From assembly GCA_029953615.1 (NCBI GenBank), contig CP124529.1:434001-498000 (forward strand): a DNA stretch of 64,000 bases, written 5' to 3'. The DNA is from Pseudomonas putida (lineage in GTDB: Bacteria > Pseudomonadota > Gammaproteobacteria > Pseudomonadales > Pseudomonadaceae). A program made the position numbers and the translations under genes. The notes beneath the pieces are model-generated. The model saw nothing but the letters and a program-made list of their open reading frames with translations. It was not told the origin of the DNA and did no database searches. Positions 1-8,524 of this stretch are shown in pieces (positions within the stretch are counted from its first letter, which is position 1; each line of letters opens with the position of its first letter).

Positions 1-97
1 TGATGCGCTGAGAATGGCCGCCTACACGCTCGAAGTACCGCGCCATATCATCTATATGCCTGTAGAACCTTGGCGCAAGCATGGTAGACAGATATGA
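1..97 (+). CDS. C-terminal end of an unidentified protein (partial)
   Basis: The frame beginning at base 2 is open from the window edge to a TGA at 95-97 and encodes about 31 residues, ending in a basic tail (WRKHGRQI). Its stop overlaps the ATG of the next gene as ATGA, the usual sign of translational coupling, so it is probably the end of a real gene lying mostly outside the window. An internal ATG at 14 would give a 27-residue peptide instead. I do not recognise the family. The overlap is seen directly; that this is a genuine gene end is inference. Confidence 0.45.
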   Translation, partial: DALRMAAYTLEVPRHIIYMPVEPWRKHGRQI

Positions 98-663
98 ACA
101 TCTCACCTTCATTTCGCAACACCCCCATCGGCCCGATGCTAAAACACTGGCGCGTGCTGAACCGCGTCAAACAGCTGCACGCCGCGCAGATGTTCGGGGT
201 GTGCCAGTCGACCATTTCTCGCTGGGAGTCAGGCTTGCAGGACGCCGAGCCCGAGCAGCGGGCGCGTATCGAAGCCTTGCTCAAAGCCAGGCTCAGCAGT
301 GCCGCGGACCACGCACTGGCGCGCCTTGTGTCGGACAGTTCGCAACCTGTGCACCTGGTGTGCGACCTCACCCACCGCCTGCTGGCCTGCTCATCTTCCC
401 GCGAGGCTGAGTTCAGCGTGCCCGTCAGTGACTTGCTGGGAGTCTCGCTATGGCCATTCGCAACAGAGGAAATCGCCAGCCAGGAGCAACGCTTGGCAGG
501 CATCGGCTGGCGCGACAACCTGGCCTCCCCGGCGCTGGAGTTCTCCACCGGCACCAATGACTCGGCACTGGTACCCATCCAGCACAGCCTGTGCCGCTGG
601 ACCCGATTCACACTGTCGGATGGGTCGACTGCCAGGCTGGTCGAAACCCTGGCGCATATTTAA
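94..663 (+). CDS. XRE-family helix-turn-helix transcriptional regulator
   Basis: A 189-residue cytosolic protein. Residues about 13-65 look like a Cro/C1-type HTH: a basic first helix, then a recognition region reading QSTISRWESG, which is the classic XRE motif. The C-terminal 120 residues show no domain I recognise and may be a small ligand-sensing part. The ATG overlaps the stop of the preceding frame (ATGA), which suggests coupled expression. A 64-nt gap separates it from the HD-domain gene on the same strand. The target is unknown; being an HTH protein is well supported, the regulated genes are not. Confidence 0.7.
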   Translation: MNISPSFRNTPIGPMLKHWRVLNRVKQLHAAQMFGVCQSTISRWESGLQDAEPEQRARIEALLKARLSSAADHALARLVSDSSQPVHLVCDLTHRLLACSSSREAEFSVPVSDLLGVSLWPFATEEIASQEQRLAGIGWRDNLASPALEFSTGTNDSALVPIQHSLCRWTRFTLSDGSTARLVETLAHI

Positions 664-727
664 TGCGTGGACGCAGGCAAGCGGCGAGCCGATGATTTAC
701 CTCTGCAATAGCAAGAGGTATCCCGTC

Positions 728-1294
728 GTGCCGAATCACAACCTTCATGGAAAACTCGAATTCCTGCGCCAAGCCGAAAAGCTCAAGAGCGTGACACGCA
801 GTGCCCACACGTCGACAGGCCGGCGGGAAAGCACGGCCGAGCACAGTTGGCGGCTGGCGTTGCTGGCGCTGGTGTTCGAGGAGGAGCTGGGTGATGTCGA
901 TATCTGCAAGGTGCTCAAGCTGTGCCTGGTTCATGACCTTGGGGAAGCGTTGAGTGGTGATGTTCCTGCACCGCAAGCGCAGGCAACGCCAAACAAGAGC
1001 ATGAGTGAACGGCACGACCTGATCTCCATGACCTCGATGCTCGAACCCTCGATGCAGGACAACATCGTTGCCCTGTTCGACGAGTATGAAGCGGCGGACT
1101 CGCCAGAAGCCAAAGTGGTCAAGGCACTGGACAAGATCGAAACCATCCTGCAGCACACCCAGGGCGAAAACCCGCCTGGCTTCGACTACGCGTTCAACCT
1201 GGAATATGGCCGTCGCTATACCGATGCCTTACCGTTTCTGGCCATCTTGAGGCGCACACTCGATGAAGAAACACGCAAACGCATGACCCGCTAG
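728..1294 (+). CDS. HD-domain phosphohydrolase (YfbR/HDDC2-like)
   Basis: A 188-residue protein of the HD superfamily. Metal-ligand motifs are visible: an early ESTAEHSWR segment (His), then LVHDLGEA (the HD pair), then a downstream Asp in KALDKIE. This order matches the small HD hydrolases related to 5'-deoxynucleotidase YfbR and HDDC2, which remove phosphate from nucleoside monophosphates; the exact substrate here is inferred only. I chose GTG at 728 because AAGAGG lies at 713-718 with good spacing. An in-frame ATG at 692 would add 12 residues but lacks such a site. A single REP follows the stop. Confidence 0.75.
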   Translation: MPNHNLHGKLEFLRQAEKLKSVTRSAHTSTGRRESTAEHSWRLALLALVFEEELGDVDICKVLKLCLVHDLGEALSGDVPAPQAQATPNKSMSERHDLISMTSMLEPSMQDNIVALFDEYEAADSPEAKVVKALDKIETILQHTQGENPPGFDYAFNLEYGRRYTDALPFLAILRRTLDEETRKRMTR

Positions 1295-1301
1295 CGCGGT
1301 C

Positions 1302-1349
1302 TTTGTGGGAGCGGTCTTGTGTCGCGAAAGGGCCGCAAAGCGGCCCCTG
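1302..1349. repeat. single REP palindrome
   Basis: Carries the variant head GTGGGAGCGG, then a GTGTCGCGA core and a GGGCCGCAAAGCGGCCCC stem. It lies between the converging ends of the HD-domain gene and the membrane-protein gene and could act as a bidirectional terminator or mRNA-stabilising hairpin. Confidence 0.75.
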
Positions 1350-1353
1350 CAAT

Positions 1354-1770
1354 TTATGCAGCAGGAATAGCCTGCGTTCGCGAGACCGGTGCCAACTGGG
1401 CAATAGCCCACAGCACTTCCAGCACCAGGACACCCCAGATCAGCGCTGAGGCGCCATTGACCAGCGCATACACCTGCCACGCCGAAAACAGCACCCTCCC
1501 CGCCGCATCGTAACGCCCAAACCGATGCTCAGGGTGGCGAATGCGCAACCACGCCCACACGCACACAATCGACCCCATCAGGTTGGCCATCATGACCTGC
1601 ATCGCTCCAAACAGCGGAATTTCACCCGCCAGCCCAAACGTGTCATGCAGCCCGCTCAACCACCCATGCAACAGGGCAAAACTCCAGGGGGTCGCAAAGC
1701 CGATGGTAACCACCAGATCATAGACACCGCTGGCCCGGACCAGCTTGCGATACTGCGTTTCACTCCACAT
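1354..1770 (-). CDS. small four-helix membrane protein, unknown function
   Basis: A 138-residue inner-membrane protein with about four hydrophobic segments (roughly residues 17-35, 50-70, 88-108 and 112-130) and a short polar N-terminus. I cannot assign a function. The ATG at 1770 is preferred because GAGAGGG lies about 9 nt upstream; an in-frame GTG at 1791 would fall almost on the predicted transcription start. The gene lies just downstream of a MerR-type promoter (1801-1832), which suggests induction by a metal, thiol, oxidant or electrophile signal through an unlinked MerR-family regulator. That link is inference from the promoter architecture. Confidence 0.7.
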   Translation of the reverse strand: MWSETQYRKLVRASGVYDLVVTIGFATPWSFALLHGWLSGLHDTFGLAGEIPLFGAMQVMMANLMGSIVCVWAWLRIRHPEHRFGRYDAAGRVLFSAWQVYALVNGASALIWGVLVLEVLWAIAQLAPVSRTQAIPAA

Positions 1771-1800
1771 ATCCACTGCCCTCTCAATCACGGAGGCTGC

Positions 1801-1832
1801 AGCCTAAAGCCTGGAGTACGCTCCAAGGTCAA
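1801..1832 (-). promoter_or_regulatory. MerR-family-type promoter with 20-bp spacer
   Basis: Read on the minus strand: a -35 of TTGACC (1832-1827), a 20-bp spacer holding the near-palindrome TTGGAG-CGTA-CTCCAG, and a -10 of TAGGCT (1806-1801). An over-long spacer filled by a dyad is the hallmark of promoters activated by MerR-family regulators. Transcription would start near 1794, about 24 nt before the ATG at 1770. No MerR gene is in the window. Confidence 0.65.
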
Positions 1833-1954
1833 GCCCGAAGAAGGGCATCATTTCAGCCTTGTTATCATTTTTTCTGAAAACAATCGTCTTCCATCATCAG
1901 CTGGATCGGGCATAAATTCTCCGCCGTCAACTCCCAGTACCCACGGTAGAGCCC

Positions 1955-4887
1955 ATGTCCAGCCCACAGAACCAGCCCGCCTCCCCTGCCCTGGCCACAC
2001 TGATCCAGCGCTCCGGCCTGCCCGGCCCAACGCTGAGCGAAGCCCAGGCACACGCCGTGCTGCAGGCCCACTACGGCCTTGCCGGCAACCTTTCGCCACT
2101 GGGCAGCCAGCAAGACCTGAACTTTCGCCTGAGCACGCCGCAGGGTGGTTTTGTGCTGAAGGCCTGCCACGGCAGCTATGCCCAGCTGGAACTGGAAGCG
2201 CAGCACGCCGCCCTGGCCTTCCTGCGCGATCAAGGTTTGCCGGTACCTGCCGTGCGCGCAGCCGACAACGGCATGGGATTGCTGGAACTGGACATCGACG
2301 GGCAACCGCTGCGCCTGCGCCTGCTCGACTACATCGAAGGCCAACCGTTGACCCGACTCAAGCACATGGAGCCACGTCTGATGGCTGAACTGGGCGGGCT
2401 CTGTGCGAAGCTGGACAATGCACTTGCCAATTTCGATCACCCAGGCCTTGCGCGCACCCTGCAATGGGACCCGCAGCATGCCCAGGCACTGATCGAACAC
2501 CTGCTGCCGGTGCTGCAGGACAGCGAGCAGCGCGCCCGCATCGAACACGCCACCCGCCAGGCCAGCGAGCGCCTGATGCCGCTGGTTGATCAGCTGCCAA
2601 GCCAGGCCGTGCACCTGGACATTACCGACGACAACACCGTGTGGGCCCGTGATGCCCAGCGCCAGTGGCAGCTGCAAGGGGTGATCGATTTCGGCGACCT
2701 GTTGCGCACCTGGCGCATCGCCGACCTGTCGGTAACCTGCGCAGCGCTGCTGCACCATGCCGAGGGCGACCCGCTGCGCATCCTGCCTGCAGTGCAAGCC
2801 TACCAGGCGCTCAACCCGCTGACCGAGGCCGAACTGCGCGCGTTGTGGCCGCTGGTGATCAACCGCGCCGCCGTGCTGGTGCTAAGCAGCGAGCAACAGC
2901 TCGCCGTCGACCCCGGCAACCAGTACACCCGCGACAACATCGCCCATGAATGGGAAATCTTCGACACTGCCACCGCCGTACCTTTCGCGCTGATGGAAGC
3001 GTCTATTCTGCACGCTGCCGGGCTGCAACCCGCCACGCCGGACCTGAGCGGCTGCTCGCCCCTGCTCCCGGAACTGGATGGGCAGGCCGTAACGCGCGTC
3101 GACCTGGGCGTGCTCAGCAAGCATTGCGAGGCAGGCAACTGGGAGCAAGCCGGCTTCGACCAGCACCTGCTGACCACGCAACCGGCCCCGGCCTGCAGCC
3201 TGCACGGGCAGTATCGCCTGTCGCAAACCCACATCGACCGCCCGGAGGAACCCGCCACCTGCGCCTTGGGCGTCGAACTGCATGTGCCCAACGGCAGCCT
3301 GGTGCAAGCACCAGATGCCGGCACCTGGCAGCGCCATGGCGACGGCCGTGGCTGCCTGCGCAGCACGCACTGGACCTTGTGGCTGCAGGGCCTGGAAGAC
3401 GCGCCTGCAAATGGCCAGGCCGTGGAAAAAGGCCAGTCGCTGGGGAGCAGTTGCGGTTTCCTCAGCGTGCAACTGTGCCTGGATAACGGCATCCAGCCGC
3501 CGTTCTTCGCCACCCCATCCCAGGCGACGGCCTGGCTGGCCCTGTGCCCGTCGCCAGCTGCCTTGCTGGGCTTCGACTGCAATGCCGAACCACTCCCTGA
3601 CCCACAGGCCCTGCTGGCCCGCCGCGACGCCAGCTTCGCTCGCTCGCAAAAGCACTACTACGCGCAGCCGCCACACATCGAACGCGGCTGGCGCAACTAC
3701 CTGATCGACATGCAGGGCCGCTCGTACCTGGACATGCTCAACAACGTCGCGGTGCTGGGCCACGGCCACCCGCGCATGGTCGCCGAATCGGCACGGCAGT
3801 GGTCGCTGCTCAATACCAACTCGCGCTTTCACTACGCGGCCATCACCGAGTTCTCCGAACGCCTGCTGGCGTTGGCGCCCGAAGGCTTCGACCGGGTGTT
3901 CATGGTCAACAGCGGCACCGAAGCCAACGACCTGGCAATTCGCCTGGCCTGGGCCTACAGCGGCGGGCGCGACCTGCTCAGTGTGCTGGAGGCCTACCAC
4001 GGCTGGTCGGTGGCCACCGATGCCATTTCCACCTCCATTGCCGACAACCCGCAGGCCCTGGAAACCCGCCCGGACTGGGTGCACCCGGTGGAGGCGCCAA
4101 ATACCTTCCGTGGCCGCTTCCGTGGCCCCGACAGCGCCACCGACTACCTGCGCGACGTCGACGCCAAGCTGGCCGACCTCGACGCCCGTGGCCGCCAGTT
4201 GGCAGGCATCATCTGCGAGCCGGTATACGGCAACGCCGGGGGTATTTCGTTGCCGGCCGGTTACCTGCGCGAGGCCTATGCCAAAGTGCGTGCCCGCGGC
4301 GGCGTGTGCATCGCAGACGAGGTGCAGGTCGGTTATGGCCGCCTGGGCGAGTACTTCTGGGGCTTCGAGGAACAGGGCGTGGTGCCTGACATCATTACCA
4401 TGGCCAAGGGCATGGGCAACGGCCAACCGCTGGGTGTAGTCATCACCCGCCGCGAGATCGCCGAAGCGCTGGAGGCCGAGGGGTACTTCTTCTCCACTCG
4501 GCCGGTGGCAGCCCGGTGAGTTGCCGCATCGGCATGGCGGTGCTGGACGTGATGCAGGAAGAAGGCCTGTGGGACAACGCCCGCGACACCGGGCGCTACT
4601 TCAAGGCGCGCCTGCAGGCACTGGTCGACAAGCACCCGCTGGCCGGCGCGGCGCATGGTTCGGGCTTTTACCTGGGGCTGGAACTGGTGCGCGACCGCAC
4701 AACCCTGGAACCGGCCACCGAGGAAACCATGGCCCTGTGCGACCGCCTGCGTGACCTGGGCATCTTCATGCAGCCGACCGGCGACTACCTGAACATCCTC
4801 AAGATCAAGCCACCGATGTGCACCAGCCGGGCGAGCGTGGACTACTTCGTCGACAGCATCGACCGGGTGCTCTCCGAGGGCCTGTAA
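1955..4887 (+). pseudogene. kinase-M23-class III aminotransferase fusion, frame broken by one missing base
   Basis: Three domains are visible. Residues about 30-300 form an APH/choline kinase-type phosphotransferase with the Brenner motif HLDITDDN (H220, D222, N227). Residues about 400-510 resemble an M23/lipoyl-like beta domain. From about 540 onward is a class III PLP aminotransferase with the PLP lysine in TMAKGMGNG (K818). The frame stops at 4519, but the next frame continues exactly with the family's GGSPVSCRIG segment to 4887. Adding one base near 4496-4498 (ACT to ACCT) restores TSAGGSPVSC and a protein of about 977 residues. Related fusions are linked to phosphorylation and phospho-lyase or transaminase reactions on amino alcohols or hydroxylysine; the substrate here is unknown. 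Probably a sequence error. Confidence 0.8.
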
Positions 4888-4961
4888 GGAATTGCGCAGC
4901 TGGCCGTGGAGTGTTCATACTTTTCGGCCTCAACGCTTCCTCGTCATCAGGTTTTCTGACA

Positions 4962-5867
4962 ATGGCCTTTACCAGCGACTCCCTGGCAATTTTCCTCGCG
5001 GTGCTGGAGGCAGGCTCGTTCTCCGCCGCCGCGCGCAAGCTGGGGCGTGTGCCTTCGGCGGTGAGCATGGCCATCGCCCAACTGGAGGCGGAGCTGGACC
5101 TGGTACTGTTCGACCGGGCCACGCGCAAAGCCTTGCCCACCAGCGCCGCCCTGGCCCTGGAACCCCAGGCCAGGCAGGTGATCTGCCAGCTCAACCTGCT
5201 CGATGCCCAGGCCCTGCAACTGCACAAGGGCCTGGAAAAGCGCCTGACCATCGCCATGGCGCCCGAACTGCAAACCGGCCGCTGGAGCCAGCCACTGGAA
5301 ACCCTCGCCCAGGAATTTCCCAGCCTGGAAATCGAGGTGCGCTCGGCCACCCAGGCCGAAGCCATCCGCCTGCTGCATGACGGCAGCGTGCAACTGGCAC
5401 TGGTCTTCGAACGGCCTGGCATCGACGAGCGCGAGTCATTCCTGGAGGCCGGCAGCCAATTGCTGGTGGCCGTCGCCTCGCCCCGCCACCCGGCCGGGCA
5501 GAACAGCGGCACGCCGTTACCTGAAGAGGCGTTCGCCGAACAGCGGCAGATCATCGTGGCGTCCGGCAAGGCCACCGGGTCGGACCCGCGCATGGTGCTG
5601 TCGCGGCGCATCTGGCTGACCGACAGCTACCTGGCCACGCTGGACCTGGTGCAGTCAGGGCTCGGTTGGGCCTACCTGCCGCAGCCGTTGGTCGAGCCGT
5701 TGATTGCTTCGGGCGCGCTGGCGGAGGTGCGCTTCGACAACATGGCCAGCCGATTGCGGTTGTGGGTGGACATCATCTGGGTCAAGTCGCGACCGCTCGG
5801 CCTGGGGGCGAGACGCTACCTGGACGTCATGCGCCAATGCTTTGAAACAGAATCGCCGAGGGCCTGA
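4962..5867 (+). CDS. LysR-family transcriptional regulator
   Basis: A 301-residue LTTR. Residues 1-60 form the winged HTH (FLAVLEAGSFSAAARKLGR, then AVSMAIAQLE), followed by a linker helix and a periplasmic-binding-protein-like effector domain from about residue 90. The ATG at 4962 begins the standard LTTR N-terminus; the frame is open further upstream but that part has no family features. It lies 74 nt after the aminotransferase fusion and 55 nt before the Tat-exported flavoprotein, all on the same strand, so it may control either. The effector is unknown. The family assignment is secure; the regulon is inferred from position. Confidence 0.85.
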   Translation: MAFTSDSLAIFLAVLEAGSFSAAARKLGRVPSAVSMAIAQLEAELDLVLFDRATRKALPTSAALALEPQARQVICQLNLLDAQALQLHKGLEKRLTIAMAPELQTGRWSQPLETLAQEFPSLEIEVRSATQAEAIRLLHDGSVQLALVFERPGIDERESFLEAGSQLLVAVASPRHPAGQNSGTPLPEEAFAEQRQIIVASGKATGSDPRMVLSRRIWLTDSYLATLDLVQSGLGWAYLPQPLVEPLIASGALAEVRFDNMASRLRLWVDIIWVKSRPLGLGARRYLDVMRQCFETESPRA

Positions 5868-5922
5868 GCCACACGCAGCTACGCTTCGAACACCACCATG
5901 GTTACCCGGTAAGGACACTGAC

Positions 5923-7785
5923 ATGACCATCACCCGACGCGACTTCCTCAATGGCGTGGCCCTCACCATTGGTGCGGGCCTCACCCCACTGCAACTGCTC
6001 CAGGCCGCCCCCTCCGGCCGCTACTACCCCCCTGCCCTCACCGGCCTGCGCGGCAGCCACCCAGGCGCGTTCGAGGTCGGTCACCGGATGGGCTGGGAGA
6101 AGCACTTGTTCGATACCGAGAACCTGGCGGTAAAAGAGCAATATGATCTGGTCGTGGTGGGTGGCGGCATCAGTGGCCTCTGCGCTGCCTGGTTCTATCG
6201 GCAGCAGCACCCGACGGCGCGCGTGCTTATTATCGAGAACCATGACGACTTCGGCGGCCACGCCAAACGCAACGAGTTCCAGACGGGCGGCCAGATGATC
6301 CTTGGCTATGGCGGCAGCGAAGCCTTCCAGTCACCCAAGCACCTCTACAGCGCCACGGTGAATGGCTTGCTGAAGCAACTGAACGTCGATGTGGACCGTT
6401 TCCAGAGCGCCTTCGACAGAGACTTCTACCCCAACCTTGGCCTGTCTCGTGGCGTGTTCTTCGACAAGGCCGGTTTCGGCGAAGCCAAGCTGGTCAGCGG
6501 TGACCCCACGCCTATGGTTGCCGATGACATTGCCCCGGACAAACTCAATGCCCGCAGCTGGCGCGCCTTCATTGGCGACTTCCCGCTGCCCGAGGCCGAC
6601 CGCCAGGCATTGATCGACTTGCACGAAGCGCCAAGGGATTACCTGGAGGGCAACAGCCTCGCAGAGAAACAGGAGTACCTGGCCAAGACCAGCTACCAGG
6701 ACTTCCTGCGCAAGAATGTGGGCCTCAGCAAAGCCGCCACCCGCTACTTCCTCAGCCGCAGCAACGACTTTTCAGCCCTGAGCATCGACGCCGTGGCCGC
6801 CGCCGACGCTTACGGCCTGGGCTTCCCCGGTTTTGCCGGCATGGGTCTGCCGCCCGTCAGCGAAGAGTTGAAAGCAGAGATGGAAGAGCCCTACATCTAC
6901 CACTTCCCCGACGGCAACGCCTCGTTGGCACGTCTGCTGGTCCGCAGCCTGATCCCCGGTGTGGCACCCGGCACCAACATGGATGACATCGTCCTGGCGC
7001 CCTTCGACTACACCAGGCTGGACCTAGCGCAAAACCCGGTAAACCTGCGGCTCAACAGCACCGTGGTGAGCGTGAAGAACCGCGACGGCGGCGTTGATAC
7101 AGCCTACAGCCGGGCCGGCCAGTTACACCGGGTTCGAACCACGCACTGCGTGCTGGCTTGCTACAACATGATGATCCCGTACCTGCTGCGCGACCTCTCC
7201 ACCGAACAGGCAGACGCGCTGAAGCAGAACGTGAAGTTCCCGCTGGTGTATACCAAAGTGCTCATTCGTCACTGGCAGAGCTTCATCAAACTGGGCGTGC
7301 ATGAAATCTACGCGCCGAATCAGCCGTACAGCCGCGTCAAACTGGATTACCCGGTGGACATCGGCGGCTACCGTCATCCGCGCGACCCCAACCAGCCCAT
7401 CGGCCTGCACATGGTCCACGTGCCCACCACCCCCAACGCGGGCCTGGATGCCCGCAGCCAGGCCCGCCTTGGCCGCAGCAAGCTTTACGCCATGAGCTTC
7501 GAAGCGATGGAGGGCATGGTGCGTGATCAGCTGCAGGCCATGCTGGGGCCGGCCGGCTTCGACCACAACAAGGACGTGCAGGCGATTACCATCAACCGTT
7601 GGCCGCACGGTTACTCGTACTCTGCCAACAGCCTGTTCGATGATGAGCAAGAGAGCGAAAAGCTGATCAACCTGGCCCGCCAGCAGGTTGGCAATGTTGC
7701 CATTGCCAACTCCGATGCAGCCTGGAATGCCTATGCACATGCGGCCATCGATGAGGCATGGCGTGCGGTGAATGAGCTGCGCTGA
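5923..7785 (+). CDS. Tat-exported FAD-dependent oxidoreductase, spermidine dehydrogenase (SpdH)-like
   Basis: A 620-residue protein beginning with a twin-arginine signal (TRRDFLNG, R5-R6) and a hydrophobic stretch ending near LLQAAP, so it should be exported folded with its cofactor. A Rossmann FAD site (VVVGGGISGLCAAW) lies near residues 69-82, followed by the E-x-x-x-x-x-GGHA segment typical of amine-oxidase-like flavoproteins. Its length and architecture match P. aeruginosa spermidine dehydrogenase SpdH, which as I recall is also 620 residues, so periplasmic polyamine oxidation is the best guess. The ATG at 5923 follows a plausible AAGGACA site. Substrate specificity cannot be read from sequence alone. 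Confidence 0.7.
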   Translation: MTITRRDFLNGVALTIGAGLTPLQLLQAAPSGRYYPPALTGLRGSHPGAFEVGHRMGWEKHLFDTENLAVKEQYDLVVVGGGISGLCAAWFYRQQHPTARVLIIENHDDFGGHAKRNEFQTGGQMILGYGGSEAFQSPKHLYSATVNGLLKQLNVDVDRFQSAFDRDFYPNLGLSRGVFFDKAGFGEAKLVSGDPTPMVADDIAPDKLNARSWRAFIGDFPLPEADRQALIDLHEAPRDYLEGNSLAEKQEYLAKTSYQDFLRKNVGLSKAATRYFLSRSNDFSALSIDAVAAADAYGLGFPGFAGMGLPPVSEELKAEMEEPYIYHFPDGNASLARLLVRSLIPGVAPGTNMDDIVLAPFDYTRLDLAQNPVNLRLNSTVVSVKNRDGGVDTAYSRAGQLHRVRTTHCVLACYNMMIPYLLRDLSTEQADALKQNVKFPLVYTKVLIRHWQSFIKLGVHEIYAPNQPYSRVKLDYPVDIGGYRHPRDPNQPIGLHMVHVPTTPNAGLDARSQARLGRSKLYAMSFEAMEGMVRDQLQAMLGPAGFDHNKDVQAITINRWPHGYSYSANSLFDDEQESEKLINLARQQVGNVAIANSDAAWNAYAHAAIDEAWRAVNELR

Positions 7786-7815
7786 CCTGCGGGCAAACCC
7801 GCTTCCACAAGAGCG
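7786..7815. repeat. degenerate REP half
   Basis: GCGGGCAAACCCGC followed by TTCCACAAG resembles an eroded REP. It sits between the converging flavoprotein and kdpE genes and may serve as their shared terminator. Confidence 0.4.
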
Positions 7816-7828
7816 GCGTAAGTCCGGG

Positions 7829-8524
7829 TCAAGCGACCGGGGCCATTAACCTGTACCCCACCCCCGCCTCGGTAATGATGAACCGGGGCGCCGTGGGGTC
7901 ATCCCCCAGCTTCTGGCGCAAATGCCCAACCACAATCCGCAGGTAATGGGTGTCTTCCACATGCGTAGGTCCCCAGATCTCCTTGAGCAACTGCTGCTGG
8001 GTAATCACCCGCCCCGGATGCAGGGCCAATAACGCCAGCAATGCATATTCCTTGCGCGTCAGCGCCACCTCGACGCCCTCCAGCGTCACCCGTCGAAAAG
8101 CAAAATCCACGGTCAACGGCCCAAAACTCCCTGCCACTTCCGAAGCGCCGGCCACCGGCACCTGGCGCAGCAAGGCACGCACCCGCGCCAGAAACTCCTG
8201 GATGCCGAACGGTTTGGTCACATAGTCATTGGCGCCACCATCCAGCGCATCGACCTTCTGTACTTCACTGGCGCGCACCGACAACACCAGCACCGGCACC
8301 GCGCTCCATTCACGCAGGTCACGCAGTACCTGCTGGCCGTCCATGTCCGGCAGGCCCAGGTCAAGCACCACCAGGTCCGGCTTGCCCAAAGCGGCCTGGG
8401 CCAGCCCCTGCGCGCCGGTGGCGGCCTCGAGCACCTTGTAGCCTTGCGAGGCCAGGCTGATGCGCAGGAACTTGCGGATCTGCGGTTCATCATCGATGAC
8501 CAGGAGGGTGGCGGACTGACTCAT
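7829..8524 (-). CDS. kdpE: KdpE, response regulator of the Kdp potassium operon
   Basis: A 231-residue OmpR/PhoB-type regulator. The receiver domain (residues 5-118) keeps the acidic pair D11-D12, the phospho-acceptor D55 in VVLDLGLPD and the lysine in YVTKPF. The C-terminal winged helix has RKEYALLALLALHPGRVITQQQLL-type signatures. Its ATG overlaps the kdpD stop (TCATG on the plus strand), so the two proteins are translationally coupled. KdpD phosphorylates KdpE, which activates kdpFABC at low K+ or high ionic stress. It is last in the kdpFABC-DE series; no clear terminator follows apart from a degenerate REP. Confidence 0.95.
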   Translation of the reverse strand: MSQSATLLVIDDEPQIRKFLRISLASQGYKVLEAATGAQGLAQAALGKPDLVVLDLGLPDMDGQQVLRDLREWSAVPVLVLSVRASEVQKVDALDGGANDYVTKPFGIQEFLARVRALLRQVPVAGASEVAGSFGPLTVDFAFRRVTLEGVEVALTRKEYALLALLALHPGRVITQQQLLKEIWGPTHVEDTHYLRIVVGHLRQKLGDDPTAPRFIITEAGVGYRLMAPVA

